Made by a program: the position numbers and the translations under genes. This document shows positions 1 to 11,589 of a stretch of 64,000 bases of DNA, piece by piece (position 1 is the first letter of the stretch; every line of letters starts with the position of its first letter). Source of the DNA: Mesorhabditis belari (taxonomy: Eukaryota > Nematoda > Chromadorea > Rhabditida > Rhabditidae); contig CAUEEP010000289.1 of the NCBI GenBank assembly GCA_958450365.1, positions 62,001 through 126,000 of the forward strand. The letters run 5' to 3'. The notes under the pieces were generated by a model. It searched no databases. It saw nothing but the letters and a program-made list of their open reading frames with translations, and was not told the origin of the DNA.

Positions 1-230
1 GGCGATAATACATTCCCCGGAAATCCTGAATTACTCCCCCCCCCCCACACACTGTATTATCGCCCCCTTCCCCCTGGGAAACCTGCAGCGTTGCCCTCCA
101 CGCGAAACGAAAAAAACCTTATAACACTACTTACTGAAAACAAATACCCCTTTAATACAATTATTTCACTAATAGATATTACATTTAAAAAAAGTCCTCA
201 CCGTGTTCAATTGGATACTTCAATTGGATA
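1..230. repeat. C-rich dispersed repeat, partial copy
   Basis: This stretch holds long C runs (around 38-48 and 64-76) and text that recurs at 37830-38110 and 46290-46530, including a shared tail near 116-200 about CTTATAACACTACTTA and ATTATTTCACTAATAG. A related piece is at 12450-12560. No coding frame is conserved between copies. It is a dispersed repeat tied to the upstream flank of the F-box gene copies, cut off here by the window edge. Confidence 0.6.
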
Positions 231-766
231 CAAGATGCCTCGCTTGGATTGAGCCTCATCATCGACGTAGCAGTCCTTTTGCCCCATTCCAACCATAACC
301 CCTTGATGGCGAGGGCGACCGACGATTGACGGGAAGACGGCGCGCGGAGCATCATCACCAGCAAAGTCAGCCTAAAAAGAATTAGTACCGTAACTTGAGC
401 AAAACCTAAACTAAAACCAGCTTAAGTAGTTTGACGTTAAAAAAACAGTTACCTAGGCAATGTATAACAAGTTAAACAACAGTTCGCCCTGCTCAGGGAC
501 TACGAGATCCAAAGTTCACCTTGCACATTCCGGATCCGTTGTCAACCACGAGTGCAGCCACTTCTTCGTCGCACATTTTGTCCAAAGCCAGTTGATCAGT
601 TGCAATATCTGTTTTAAATTACCTAAGTCTATAGGCAAGAAGATCCAGACTGCAAGTTGGCATTTAAAGTAGAATCGATTCACTATATAACTTGTCTCGT
701 TAACTATTCAAGCTTGAATCTATGGCAAAGTTTAGTGTCTTGTTGTTAATTTTTTTTCGTTTTAAG

Positions 767-930
767 GTACCTTCGTTCGTGATCTCGTTCGATCTCGTTC
801 GAGTGACCCTGGCCGTTATAATTGGGATCTCAAAGCCACTGAAACATCGCTCGTATGTGGAGTTCGATCGGTAGATAGGACCGAGGCCACAAAGCTCATC
901 TTCATCGATTTTGACGCATCATATCCATAG
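767..930 (+). pseudogene. Orphan terminal exon of a SEL-10/FBXW7-like gene
   Basis: An acceptor (TTTTAAG, ending at 766) is followed by an open exon that ends [11 protein letters not shown] and a TAG at 928-930. This is the last exon of the F-box/WD40 family in the window and corresponds to the C-terminal strand of the propeller (human FBXW7 ends KLLVLDFDVDMK). The intron before it is still recognisable from about 620, but no WD exon precedes it, and 1-600 contains no other family exon. It closely matches the last exon of copy F (51199-51362, opposite strand), and their flanks also match (660-1140 against 51500-51030). It is a fragment split off by rearrangement, not a gene by itself. Confidence 0.85.
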
Positions 931-1079
931 GTTTATTTGGATTTTTGCTATTTCCCTAGGTCTTATTGTGATCGTTGTGAAAGATCGTTTATTTTGTCCT
1001 TTTTGTGGATGGTAGCAACTGTTTTGTTTGTTACTTCCTTTTTTATCATCAATTTTGAGTTGTAAATGTTTAATCTTGT

Positions 1080-1560
1080 TTATAAACCAATACAAAATAC
1101 GTAATTAATATAAGGAAAAGTCCTGAACAAAATACCGTACCCAGTATTTACGGTATATACACCTGCCGAACGAATTGAAAAGAATGGAATTTATGGCAGA
1201 AAGTCTCGTTAAAGGAGCACGTTTTAGAACGCGCCATCAAGGGGTTTACGGTAGAATGTACACAAAACCATCGTTAGTGGCTTCACGGCTCAAAAATCGA
1301 TTCCATTGCGCTTTTTAGCACTTCAGCCACGAAATACCCTTTTGTGCACATACTCGTAGGTAAGGTGATGTTTATCGGCAGAATTTAAAGCCCCGCTCGG
1401 ATGTTGGAGCTGCGGTCGGCGAAAATTGACTTCTTTATTTTACATTTTGACTTTAAAGCTACGGTCTAGCTAGTTTAGGAGTGGTTAGCATTATAGGAGT
1501 CAAAATTTGGCATAAGCCTCAGCGTTTCGTGATCAATAAAGATCAGTATCAATAGTGATT
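1080..1560 (+). repeat. Upstream-flank repeat R1, inverted relative to gene A
   Basis: This repeat recurs at 16690-17130, 29860-30310, 42040-42330, 45790-46060 and 50490-50920, and in part at 11950-12300 and 36281-37600. Landmarks are AACGAATTGAAAAGAATG and TACGGTAGAATGTACACAAA. In front of copies B, C and E it always has the same orientation relative to the gene, so it belongs to the ancestral upstream region. Here it is flipped. Short open frames inside it are not conserved between copies. Whether it carries promoter function cannot be told from sequence. Confidence 0.7.
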
Positions 1561-1917
1561 ATTATAAAAAGAAGATAAAAAAGCTACCGTAAGCTGATAT
1601 TCAAAAAAATCCCTTGCTACCATCCGATTCAAAAAAAATTCAAATTCGCATATTATTTGAAAATTTGTAGACAAACTAGCGTCCTGCTATTCAGGATGGC
1701 GAAATTTCAAAAAACCAAAGCTCAAAAACAATTGAGCGCTTGTAAAATCGCTTGTTGTTGGGTTGACGATGTGGAATTGCAAAGATCACCCTTGCACAGA
1801 CATTGCTCACCGCGAAGTCTGAAAACGATTTGGGCAATTGGATGATTACAATTGGGCAACTGAAGACTTTGTGCTTAGATTTGGATCATCAATACTACTT
1901 AGTAATAAGAATACTTA

Positions 1918-2182
1918 CCGTAAATACTGTAATAGTACCCCACACCCCTCGTACAGTCGCGTAGTCGCAAAGTTTTTTAGTATTTCATTTTTTTTTTAAA
2001 GCGCCCGTACTTTCAAAAAATGCGTTTTGGTATGAAAAAATAGCCCTGAATTTCAGCTATTTTTTGATAACTAAGCGCGCATTGTAGCATAAACCAGTGT
2101 CGAGAAAAACGCGTTCAAAGCTAGACTACGCAACACTCCGCACCGTCATTATGGGAGTCCGGTACTATTACAGTATTGACGG
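1918..2182. mobile_element. Miniature inverted-repeat element, about 265 bp, TA target site
   Basis: The element starts CCGTAAATACTGTAATAGTA and ends with the near-inverse, TACTATTACAGTATTGACGG. It is flanked by TA at 1916-1917 and 2183-2184. A second, reverse-oriented copy at 34484-34762 shares most of the interior, including AGTCGCGTAGTCGCAAA. TA target duplication and short terminal inverted repeats fit Tc1/mariner-type MITEs. There is no transposase, so it would be non-autonomous. Confidence 0.85.
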
Positions 2183-2750
2183 TAAATTAGTTTAGCTACA
2201 TTTTATACCATCTACAGATCTTTTAGAAAAAAAAAAGAGAAAAAACTCGGCACTAGCCAGATCCGCAACATTCTAGTCGCAAAAATCTATTCGCACTCTT
2301 TTAAGCGTTTTTTGCATTCGCGCTCTTTTAAATGGCGCTCTTCATTTAGTCCCCTGTTGCTAATACATTAAAAGCGTGCCCAAGTATGAATCGGTGTTGA
2401 AAACCATTTTGAGATTAGGGCCTGAAAGTGGAGGTCCTCCCTTATAAATAAAGTGTATCATAATTTACGATACACCAACTAAAACTACCCACTAAAATGT
2501 GCTGCTCAAAAAATACACCAATTACTTTCAAACTACCCACTAAATTGTGCAAATTTAAAATACAGTGTGCTGCTTAAAAAAATGCCGTCCTTCCCCAAAA
2601 ATCTTTGTTCAACCGGATGATAGCAAGGGATTTTAAGCTATTTTAAGGTGTTTTTGGTGCTTTATTTACAATTATAGTCAAATTAAATAAATTTAGCGCT
2701 GAAAACTTTGTGTTAGAACGCAAAACAAGCTTTACGTCTAAAAATGACGA
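2183..2750. other. Non-coding stretch before copy A
   Basis: No gene was found. The sequence is AT-rich with short direct repeats such as AAACTACCCACTAAA near 2480 and 2530. The region before copy A differs from the upstream flank shared by copies B, C and E. A short related piece (GCTAGTAGTAGTCTTG and TTATTTACGG) appears only from about 2790. Confidence 0.5.
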
Positions 2751-2863
2751 ATGAACAATTCTTCGCCCCCGTTCACAGTATTTACAATATTTAGAGTAGC
2801 TAGTAGTAGTCTTGTCTTCGGGTTTTTTTTGTTTTATTATTTACGGTGTTATCTTTGCTGTAA

Positions 2864-2880
2864 TTTTTCATTTAGGGTCG
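2864..2880 (+). promoter_or_regulatory. Splice acceptor just before the copy A start codon
   Basis: TTTTTCATTTAG precedes the ATG of copy A by six bases. The same arrangement is found before copy B (acceptor ends 17287, ATG 17293), copy C (30466, 30472) and copy E (minus strand, ATG at 45649). In nematodes an acceptor this close to a start codon is typical of spliced-leader addition, though a cis intron in the 5' UTR would look the same. Confidence 0.55.
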
Positions 2881-5853
2881 ATGTCGAACAAGCCGGAGAG
2901 CAGCAAGACTCAACTCGAAACTTTGAAAGCGGATCTACTGGAGAAACTGTCGGCAAAGCTGAAGCCCGATTCAAAGCCATCACCCGTGCTCGCAACGCCG
3001 GTCAACATCCAAGTGGAAAACCAAAAGCTGTTGGAGCTGCTCGAGGAAGGGAGCGACGAGAGCCGAGAACAAGCCAAGAAACTTCTCGTCGATCGGAACG
3101 CGCTCTTAGTTGCTGGTGATGCAAATACGGCAGAAAAGATAAAAGCCTTGACAGAAGCTGTTGAGTCTCTGCCTCAACAGAGCTTTGCCGTTCAAAGCCT
3201 GGTCGGAGCACTCTCCGAGCCACTAGTTCGGTTGATGAGGTAAAGAGAATGACCTTAAACAGTGAAATTTTCAAATTCAGGCATCTCAGCGAACTGTTCC
3301 AAAAGGACTTCTTGGCACAATTGCCAGAGGAGGTTTGATAAAGCTTGTGGGGGTAATTGTTTATTTTTAGATTGCTTATCGTATCTTTGCCTATTTGACA
3401 CCGTGCGATTTGATGACTTGTGCTGGCGTTTCGAGGGCGTGGCGGCGGCTTTGTGAAGATGATCGGACGTGGCGACAGAAATGTTTGGAGAGAGGATATG
3501 TGAAATTTGATGCGCCAAGGTTTGTTACAGTTTTGAGCCGATAATATAACACTTAAAAGTACATCTCTGATAGATTTTTATTAAACTAGATTTGAAGAAT
3601 TGTAAGATCTAGGACCATAAAGTTATTAATTCCAAAGCAGCAATGATATAAAGCGAGAGAAAACATATGGTAATGTTTGTTTGTAACACACTTACAGTTT
3701 TGAACAGATTATATAACACTTAAAAATACAAATCTGATAGATTTATATTAAACTAGATTTTAAGACTTGTAGAATATCGGACAGTAATGTTATTAATTCC
3801 AAAGCCAACAAAGATGTAAAGCGAAAGAAAACATGATAATGTTTGTTTAAATGAACTGGTTCATATTTAGGAAATTGATTGTTAAAAGACTCGTCTCAAA
3901 CCTGTTTTTTTAGTTTTCGTTTTCTCGGAGGTCGGGCGACGAATCGAGCAAATAAGCAAACGGGAATCACAATCTGTTCACATATGGACGTTCAAGAAGC
4001 ACAGCAAAATCGACAAGCACGCGAGATAGCATATGGGGAGTTAGTGACCCAACTTGTTGCGAAATGAATTTTTTTCTAGATGTTATGAGCGTTCGCCATG
4101 GAAGTCGCTGTACTTGCGAAAGAAGCGAATCATTTCGAATTGGCGATCCCGGGCGATTCAATCTAGCACTGTTCTGGAGGTTTGAATAAATGGTTTGACC
4201 GAAAAGATGGTTTTTAGGATGACTTTAAATACGCACTTTCTCTACAAGCTCACCCTGGTCTTATCATTACTGGTTCTCATGATGATAAGTTGCGGGTCTG
4301 GAATGTTGAAGATGCTCAAGTTTATTTTGTTTAATTGTTATTGTACGTCCGAATTTAGCCGGCTTTTACTCTAACTGGTCAGAATCATCAGCCTTCGTCG
4401 TATCAAGTGAGCGAAGATGGCAAATACATTGTCTGGTTAGTTAATAGATTATAGCTAGTGCAGTTCATCAGAGTTGCCAATGAAGCTAAAAAGACTCAAA
4501 CAAAAATTCTTATGACAACAAATTCTATTGTATTATTTCAGTTGCGGGCAGGATGAGACGGTGCGCATTTGGTGTGGTCAAACCGGTGCACAGCTTCATG
4601 TTTTGCAGGGACATACGGATTGGATTACATGCATGAGTCTACATGGCACAACGTGAGTGATCTGAATTTTCTGCTTTAGTAAAGGTCATAATGTTTTAGT
4701 CTTGTTTCTGGGTCGCTTGATGAAACGCTCCGTGTCTGGGACATTGTCGACGGGAAATGCCTTCACATTTTGGCTGTCGATGCTAGGGTATGTGTATCAA
4801 AGTTTTAGCTTAAACTAAATTTCAGAATTGTGTGCAATTTGATGGAGAGCGGGTTGTATCTAGTGGCGGTGATTATGCCGTAAATGTTTGTACAGTTACT
4901 AGTGCAATCTATAATATTCTATTAGGTTTGGAATGTACACACGGGGGAGTGCTTGCACATGTTGACGGGTCACACGGATATAACCCTTTCACTTTTGGTA
5001 AGCTGAATTTTCAAATTTTGACTTTAATCTGGATTCTGCTTTAGTTTGAGTCACAGCGTGATCTTGTCGTGTCGGGTAGTCGTGACGGGACGATTCGCGT
5101 CTGGGATGTGCAAAGAGGAAGTGGCTTTTACTTGTTGAATATTCTGTTACAATGTCATCTATATTTGTTTCTTTCAGCATGCATCGCACATCTTGACTTT
5201 CTTCAAGGGTTAAGGTTCGAAGGTTATCGGAACTTTGGGATGCAGCTTCGCGGAAACATTTTGGCTTGCTATTACGACTCGGAAGTTTGGGTATGTTTAA
5301 TCAATCCTATGAAAACTACTTCCTTTTCTTTAGGTTTGGGACATTCGTGAGGGTGGCTCATGCCTTCACCACTTACATGGCCGAAATGGTCATACGTCGG
5401 ACATCACTTCATTGCAATTGCTCGACTCCGGGCTTTTGGTGACAGGTTCGATTGATGGCTCGGTGAAGCTGTGGGATGTGGACAAAGGTAGGCTGTTTTA
5501 AATTACCTATAGGACTATAGGACACAAAATCCAAACGATTGGCTATAAAATCCGGACTTCAAGTTTTTATTTACACTGGAGTTTATAACTGCATAACATG
5601 ATTCATTGACGATTCGAGCTTAGAAATATGTTGATGGTTAAGTATTCTGTTGTTAATTTTTTATCAACCATGCAAGAATTTTTCATTTTTAGGTAAATTT
5701 GTTCGCGACCTTATTCGTCTTCAATATCAGAATTGTATTCTGGATATCAAAGCCACTGAAACATTGCTTGTCTGTGCGGTTGGATTGGTTGAGCGTTACG
5801 GACCTTGAGCCACAAAGCTCGTCTGGATCGATTTTGACGCATCATATCCATAG
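2881..5853 (+). CDS. Copy A: SEL-10/FBXW7-like F-box/WD40 gene with extra N-terminal exon
   Basis: Predicted substrate receptor of an SCF ubiquitin ligase. Exons by splice signals: 2881-3239, 3281-3332, 3371-3519, 3914-4039, 4080-4179, 4218-4319, 4359-4435, 4542-4652, 4700-4787, 4826-4885, 4926-4997, 5045-5120, 5178-5290, 5334-5487, 5693-5808. An acceptor (TTTCATTTAG, to 2875) six bases before the ATG suggests trans-splicing or a 5' UTR intron. The F-box (LPEE then [15 protein letters not shown]) begins near residue 133. The linker has [13 protein letters not shown], matching FBXW7 SPWKSAYIRQHRI. WD motifs include [22 protein letters not shown] and [11 protein letters not shown]. Exon 1 adds about 100 helix-prone residues that B, C and E lack. 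An in-frame TGA at 5806-5808 stops the protein at 584 residues, 15 sense codons before the usual [14 protein letters not shown] end at 5851-5853. It may be functional or newly decaying. Confidence 0.8.
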
Positions 5854-6362
5854 GTATATTTGTATTTTTGCTCTTTCCCTATTGTGATTTTCCGAAGAAT
5901 TCTGTCGATTTTTCCATTTTTTGGGAACTTTCATTGCTTGTGATTTCGTTTCAATGATTGCCCACATTTTATATACTTGTATGCCATAGTCTTGATTTTG
6001 TGAACCTTTTTTCCCTCTTGAATGTTTCAGAATCATCAAGTGCAAACCATCTTTCAAAATTTCTATCCCTTCAAATTAGTTGGTTGGTTGTTGTCAACGT
6101 TCGATTATTTTTAGTCCGCATAAAGTCCTGTGATTATTTTTAGTCCATATCGAGTCCTGTGATTCTTGATTTGCTCGATTTCAAGATTCAAGAATCTACA
6201 TCTTACCGGTTTAAATCTAAATAAACTGCACGAGCAACTGATATTAGCAAAAAAGCAACCCAGGTCAACTGCCAAACTCCTTCAATGAATACGATTCCAC
6301 AGATGAAAATTCACTCTGACAAAAGCTCTGGCTTTCGGCCTACAGTTTTCAAATGTACGGTG
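5854..6362. other. Paralogous 3' flank of copy A
   Basis: No gene was seen. The sequence aligns by eye with the 3' flanks of B (19758-20130), C (32880-33425), E (43280-42740, minus) and H (61930-61380, minus). Short open frames differ between copies. The text immediately after the stop (AGGTATATTTGTATTTTTGC) is conserved in most copies and may be 3' UTR. Confidence 0.6.
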
Positions 6363-7316
6363 CACATCCGCGCGAAAATGTGTTTTCTATAGGATTTTTA
6401 CGTTTGAATAGCCGATTGACACAGAAAAATGTTCTGAATCGGAAAATAAATGAATTTTTGAAATCCCTTCGACAACTTTTTTAAAAATGGAGTTTTAGTG
6501 ATTTTACTGTGTTAAATTTCAGCCATATTTTATTGTCGTGGCGAAATTTTGGAAACAAAAGCCTAAGACAAAAATGTAAACCGCAAGTTTTATTCTCCGG
6601 GCTTTTCTCTATCTTTTGATACCAAAAGCATAAAAATTGATCAACCCTATAAAAAGTTATAACCTTTTGAAAATAAAAATGTGGTTTCTGGGTTATTTTA
6701 TTATCAGACCTGGGCCATTTTAATTAATCTTGTTTTCAATGTTGTTGTTTCGATAAACTTTAAAATGTTATTTCAAAACGTTTAACATAAACTGTGCGCG
6801 CATTCCTTTCTTGGATTAATTCCCGTCGAGGCCAGAAAAATTCAAAAGCAAAGCAGCTGTTAATAAAAAAACAACTTTACTTAAATCCGCAGGGATCGAT
6901 ACATCATCTTGTAAAGAAGAAAAATAGCGAAAATGGTTTGATTGTAGCAAAAAAAGTTTAATTTGCTCTTTTTAAACCCAGAAACCACATTTTTATTTTC
7001 AAAAGGTTATAACTTTTTAAAGGGTTGATCAATTTTTATGCTTTTGGTATCAAAAGATAGAGAAAAGCCGGTAGAATAAAACTTGCGGTTTATATTTTTG
7101 TTTTAGGCTTTTGTTTCCAAAATTTTGCCACGACAATAAAATATGGCTGAAATTTAACACAGTAAAATCACTCAAACTCGATTTTTAAAAAAGTTGTCGA
7201 AGGGATTTCAAAAATTCATTTATTTTCCGATTCAGAACATTTTTCTGCGTCAATCGGCTATTCAAACGGAAAAATCCTATAGAAAACGATTTTTTGCCTT
7301 ATTTCGCGCTGATGTG
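6363..7316. mobile_element. 954 bp foldback element with long inverted repeats
   Basis: The two ends are inverted copies beginning CACATC(C/A)GCGCGAAA, and the arms stay similar for about 350 bp each. Landmarks such as GATCAATTTTTATGCTTTTGG appear in both orientations. The flanks are CGGTG at 6358-6362 and 7317-7321. The corresponding sites at 20125 (B), 33423 (C) and 42745 (E, minus) lack the insert and read continuously. No transposase-like ORF is present. The 5 bp duplication does not fit the TA-type elements nearby, and the superfamily is not identified. Confidence 0.85.
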
Positions 7317-7321
7317 CGGTG

Positions 7322-9990
7322 TGCTTTTTGACTTTTGATTGTTCACAGGCTTCAATTAACAGAATCTTGCTTACCATTTTGTTACACGAAACGCTAACAA
7401 GGGAAGTGCACCCACTTAAGGTGAACTTTTGGATCGAGGTCCAACCAATTCTTTTTATTTTGATCTTTCAACACAACTTTGTTTTATTTTTATATTTCAC
7501 AAGGTATAATATTGAATTTTTATATAGAAGTCTATAAACAGGAATTCTAGAATAGACGCTCTTTCTGCTTTCCTAAATGAAATCGCCAACAAAGATTGTG
7601 CAGAAAATATGTGTTGTGAAAGATCGTTTATTCTGTCCTTTATGTGGGTGGTAATAACTGTTTTGTTTGTTACTTCACTTTTTATCATCAATGTTGAGCT
7701 GTGAATGGTCAATCTTGTTCATAAACCTCAATACAAAAAAATTCATTGTGATATTTCCTCAAATCGAAAGCTAAAAGAAATTTAAGTGTTGGATGGTCAA
7801 ATAAAAAGCAAAACAAAGGATGGAAATGAACTCAAGCAACAAATGAAGAAATCATTTCGTACATAAGCCCTCTACCCCACTGCACCGCCACTCCACATTT
7901 GACTGGGACTGAAGGAATTTTCTGAGGGAATCCCTTTCGGCCAGGAAAATTTCATTTCTTGGCTACAAATTTAAAACGTTTGTAACTTTTGATAGCGAGC
8001 CATTTTGCAACAACGAAAAGCAGGTTCGGAATCAGGATAAAATTCTGCATCGCACCAACGGGGTCCCAATGCAAAAGCTCGCCTTAATTGAGTGCACTTC
8101 CCTTCCGAGTTTACCCTGTTTCTCTGTATTTGTGAGCAAGTTTAAGCGATTTATCGTGCATGTGTAAGTTGTGTAACAAACACCAAAAAATCAAGAATTG
8201 CAGAATTGCAGAAAATTGCAGAATCAAGTCTGATTTGGGAGTCACGAGTGATTCTTGAATTCTGTGATCTGTCGACGATCAACGATTTGAAAGATTTACG
8301 TGAAATTTGACGATCGATCTTTGTCTAGCTCCTAAGAATTACGATCTGTTGGACTTAATCTGTGATTTTCTCTTTCTCTTTCCCTTTCCCTTCTCCCCTT
8401 TTTTCTTCAGACAATGATGCCCCTTTGTGAGCGGACACGAGAATCGGTGATAAGCAAGAGAATTTGCGACTTGCACTCATAAATTTTCACTTCCAATCAC
8501 TCATAAATTCTATCGACTTATTTACGGATCCCGAAAAAAAAACTGAAAATTATCCCTTTTCGGATTTCTTGGCTTCGAAAAATGCCAAAAAATTCCCCTT
8601 GACAATAAATGTCAAAGAAACTCCTCAACTTTTGCCCATTTTCCCCATTTCTTCTTTGTTTTCTTGACTCTTCCCCGAGTTCTGGTAGGGAAGAGTTTGA
8701 ACGATTTTCTGCGCTATGGATTCAAAAAGATATCCTAAAAACCTTTGCACACTTGTTTTTGAACGCACTTGAGCTGAAAAAGTGATTATTTTGATTTTGC
8801 AACAGTTTTTTTTGGAGCCCCGGGGATGCCTGTTGTAGATCCAACAACAGATAACCACCCCACCCCTCCCCTGCCTCCATTTGTTTCAAAAATGATAAAC
8901 CATTCCCCTTTCGCCCATCTAGTTCATCAAATTATGCCCCTTTTCGCTTTTTGGCCGCCAATTCCACCCCGCACAATTGATGTGTTTATTATGCAGCGCC
9001 CCTTGCCTTTCCCTTGTCAATTTCTGCCTGAAAATTGAGAAATTTGTCACCCACCGTTAGCCATTCGTCTAGTTGGATGTCACAGTAGCTTTAAATTTAA
9101 TTATTTACTTTGAAAGACGATTTTTGAAATTTTAGCTTATCATGGTTGAAAGAGAGCAAGAGATTTTCTTGAAAATTTTCGATTCTATCGAGAATTTACA
9201 TACTTCTTAGTGGATTCGGGAGCGCATTGGATAATCAGCGCTTAAAAAGAGCTTTAAAAAGAATTTTTAAAAGAAATCTTATTTTGTTGATTGATCGAGA
9301 GCGCCGGCGACAGTTGTTTTAATTGAACGATCTCGAGAAGAGCCGATCCGAGATTCGATCACTTCTTGGGTGTAAAAGAGTGTGCTGTCTTTTCGAAAAG
9401 TTAATCTAACTATTCCTAGTGACATTTGAATAGGGTTTTCTTTTTTCGATTGCTACTCGATGGCCGCTTTTCGCTTTTCAAACAATTCTCGATTTTGACA
9501 ATATGCATAGAATCGTCAATCTTGCCGTTTCCAAGTCTCTACCAATTCATTCAAAAATTCCGTCAAAGTCAATCAACCACTTCCCTTCTTCCCTTCTTCC
9601 TTCCTTCCTTCCCTTCTTCCTTTCTCTTCACTATTTGTGATTTCCCTGGGTGATTGATGTCTCCTTTGGGAAAATCGGGCGCGACTCCTAGCCTCTAAAT
9701 TTTGAGTCTGTTGATATTTTTAGCCATTTACCCGCAAACCCTGACACTTCTTTGAATTTATTACCAATTTAGAGAGATTTATTGCTTTTCGAGCCTTTCC
9801 CTTTACTGCAGAACCGTTGAAGTCTTGATCCAACTTGATCCAACTCGATCCAACTCCAAACTTCATCCAATCTTACTCATTCGCCGCTGAAGTCTTGTTG
9901 CTGTTGCTCGTTTTTATATCCTAGTCTCAGCTCTTTCGTCAAAATCATCAAGATTACAGTCTTTAGAAAATAACAAGCCTAACTATTGGA
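7322..9990. other. Paralogous non-coding block downstream of copy A
   Basis: No convincing gene. The block is collinear with 20130-23220 (B, with some deletions) and, inverted, with about 61360-58680. It includes a pyrimidine-rich tract near 8370-8410 and a CCTT/CTTC microsatellite at about 9585-9632. Open frames here are not kept in frame between the copies. Confidence 0.6.
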
Positions 9991-9993
9991 GAA

Positions 9994-10082
9994 ATGTCAG
10001 ATATTAAAGCAACCAAGAACAATCAAGAACCTGGACTGAGAACTCCTCCCTTAGCCAGCACATTCCTCAGATCTAACATCAG
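9994..10082 (+). CDS. Possible first exon beginning MSDIKATKNN
   Basis: An ATG begins MSDIKATKNNQEPGLRT and runs to a possible donor (CAG|GTTACC at 10083). The inverted copy at 58675-58590 has the same start with mostly conservative changes. In block B only the first seven codons remain (23208 onward) before a deletion. TTTTTATATCC at about 9910-9920 could be a core promoter. No later exon could be joined with confidence and the protein is not recognised. Confidence 0.3.
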
Positions 10083-10800
10083 GTTACCATTCATTTTGAT
10101 TAATGGAAATTGCCCTAGAGCACTTTGAAGATGAAAAAGATACCAAAAAATGGGTACAGAATTAGCAAAGACTTCCGTAGACTCAAAATCAAAGATTTTT
10201 GATTCAAAGATTCAATGGAGTCAACTAAATCAAAGATGCAAAGATTGACGCGAGAAGAATTTGCCTTCTACTAGGTACAATAGGGAAAAGTTTCTTGAAA
10301 AAGATGAAAACTATTTTGTATTGATATAAGGTAGCTTTATTGAAGAAAGATTTCTTTTTGAAATTGACGATTGGCCAACCGAATAGTTTATGGCTTAATC
10401 TAGCTGTCTGTACCTGTACCCGTTCTCGGTTTTAGCTTAAAAAGCTTAGAAATTTCCACAATATAGACTTAAACAGGCTATTGGAGAGTTGAGAACGATT
10501 TAGGGAACGTTTTGGAAGCAGTTTAGATTATGGGGGCTTCTCTAGCTTCTTTCAAATTATTCTTTACACAAAAACTACTGGAATCTGACCGCCGATTTCC
10601 ATTTGATCAGCTTAATTTTAGTCACATTTGACAAAGGAATAACAAAATTTGATAAATTGGGCTCAAAATTGAGTTAATCGAATGAAAACTGGCAACGAAA
10701 GTACGGTTTATGAGAAAATCTGCAATTTACATTCGAGAATTGACTCTGCCACTCGATTATTGAAACCTTTTTCTCGATTCTGTCATTTTTTTTTCCCAAT
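10083..10800. other. Non-coding part of block A
   Basis: No gene seen. It resembles 34300-34480 and 34763-35270 in block C, and 58590-57900 inverted. The 34484-34762 MITE sits at the position corresponding to 10273, so this is an empty site for that insertion. Confidence 0.6.
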
Positions 10801-11014
10801 TTTTTATCGCCGCCTCTTTTTCTCGACTTGAAAATCCCTGGGGATTTGCTGAAAAGTCCGTTTGTCGGTCAAAATGTCCGTTTCTTTCAGCTAAAAACTC
10901 GAAAAGTCTATTTATTTGATTTTGCCTCTATTTTTCCTCCATTTTCAACTTTCAAATATGTAAAAAAATTGAAAAATGTTGAAAAAATGGGCAAAACAAT
11001 CCATAGAAATATAC

Positions 11015-11580
11015 CTATGGATATGATGCGTCAAAATCGATGCAGATGATCTTTGTCCCCTCTCCACATACGAGTAATGTTTCAGAGGCTTCGAGATTCC
11101 AATAATAACGGCCAAGGTCACCCGAACGAGATCGAACGAGATCACGAACGAAGGTACCTTAAAGAGAAAAAATTTAACAAAAAGACACGAAACTTTGCCA
11201 TAGATTTAAGCTTGAATAGTTGACGAGCCAAGAAGTTATATAGTTAATAAATTCTACTTTAAATCCCACCCTGCAGTCTGGATCTTATTGCCTATAGTAT
11301 TAGGTAATTTACAACAGCATGCCTTTCTCCACATCCCACAGCTTCACCGAGCCATCTTCCGAACTTGTCACCAAAAGTCGGGAGCCGAGCAATTGCAATG
11401 AACGGATGACCGACGTCTCACCATTTCCGCCATTTAAGTGGTGAAGGCACGAGCCACCCTCACGAATGTCCCAAACCTAAAGAAATAGAAGTAGTCTTCA
11501 TAGGATTGATTAGACATACCCAAACGTCCGAGTCGTAATGGGAGACCAAAATGTTTCCGCGAAGCTGCAACCCAAAGCTT
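11015..11580 (-). pseudogene. Copy I: 3' fragment of a SEL-10/FBXW7-like gene
   Basis: On the minus strand this holds part of the sixth-blade exon (11580-11520), a complete blade-7 exon (11476-11323, with [15 protein letters not shown] and VKLWDVEK) and a complete terminal exon (11157-11015, ending DFDASYP). All three are open. The donor after the blade-7 exon reads GCATGC instead of GT. Everything upstream is missing: at about 11580 the sequence switches to text related to 57390. The fragment splits the membrane-protein locus of block A, because 10800-10990 and 11590-11950 each match part of it in opposite orientations. Confidence 0.8.
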
Positions 11581-11589
11581 TGCACAGAA

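Noticed and set aside
42..48. Possible G-quadruplex or telomere-like signal in the C runs at the window start and at 37820
   Set aside because: They are plain homopolymer runs without the TTAGGC period and vary in length between copies. Sequencing length errors are also likely there.
3255..3518. Minus-strand ORF across the copy A F-box exon, and similar ones opposite WD exons
   Set aside because: These are antisense shadows of well-supported exons.
5044..5350. Separate short genes encoding single WD units, as the raw ORFs would suggest
   Set aside because: The ORFs read through 40-50 bp introns. Joining by splice signals gives one continuous F-box/WD40 protein with consistent phases in copies A, B and C.
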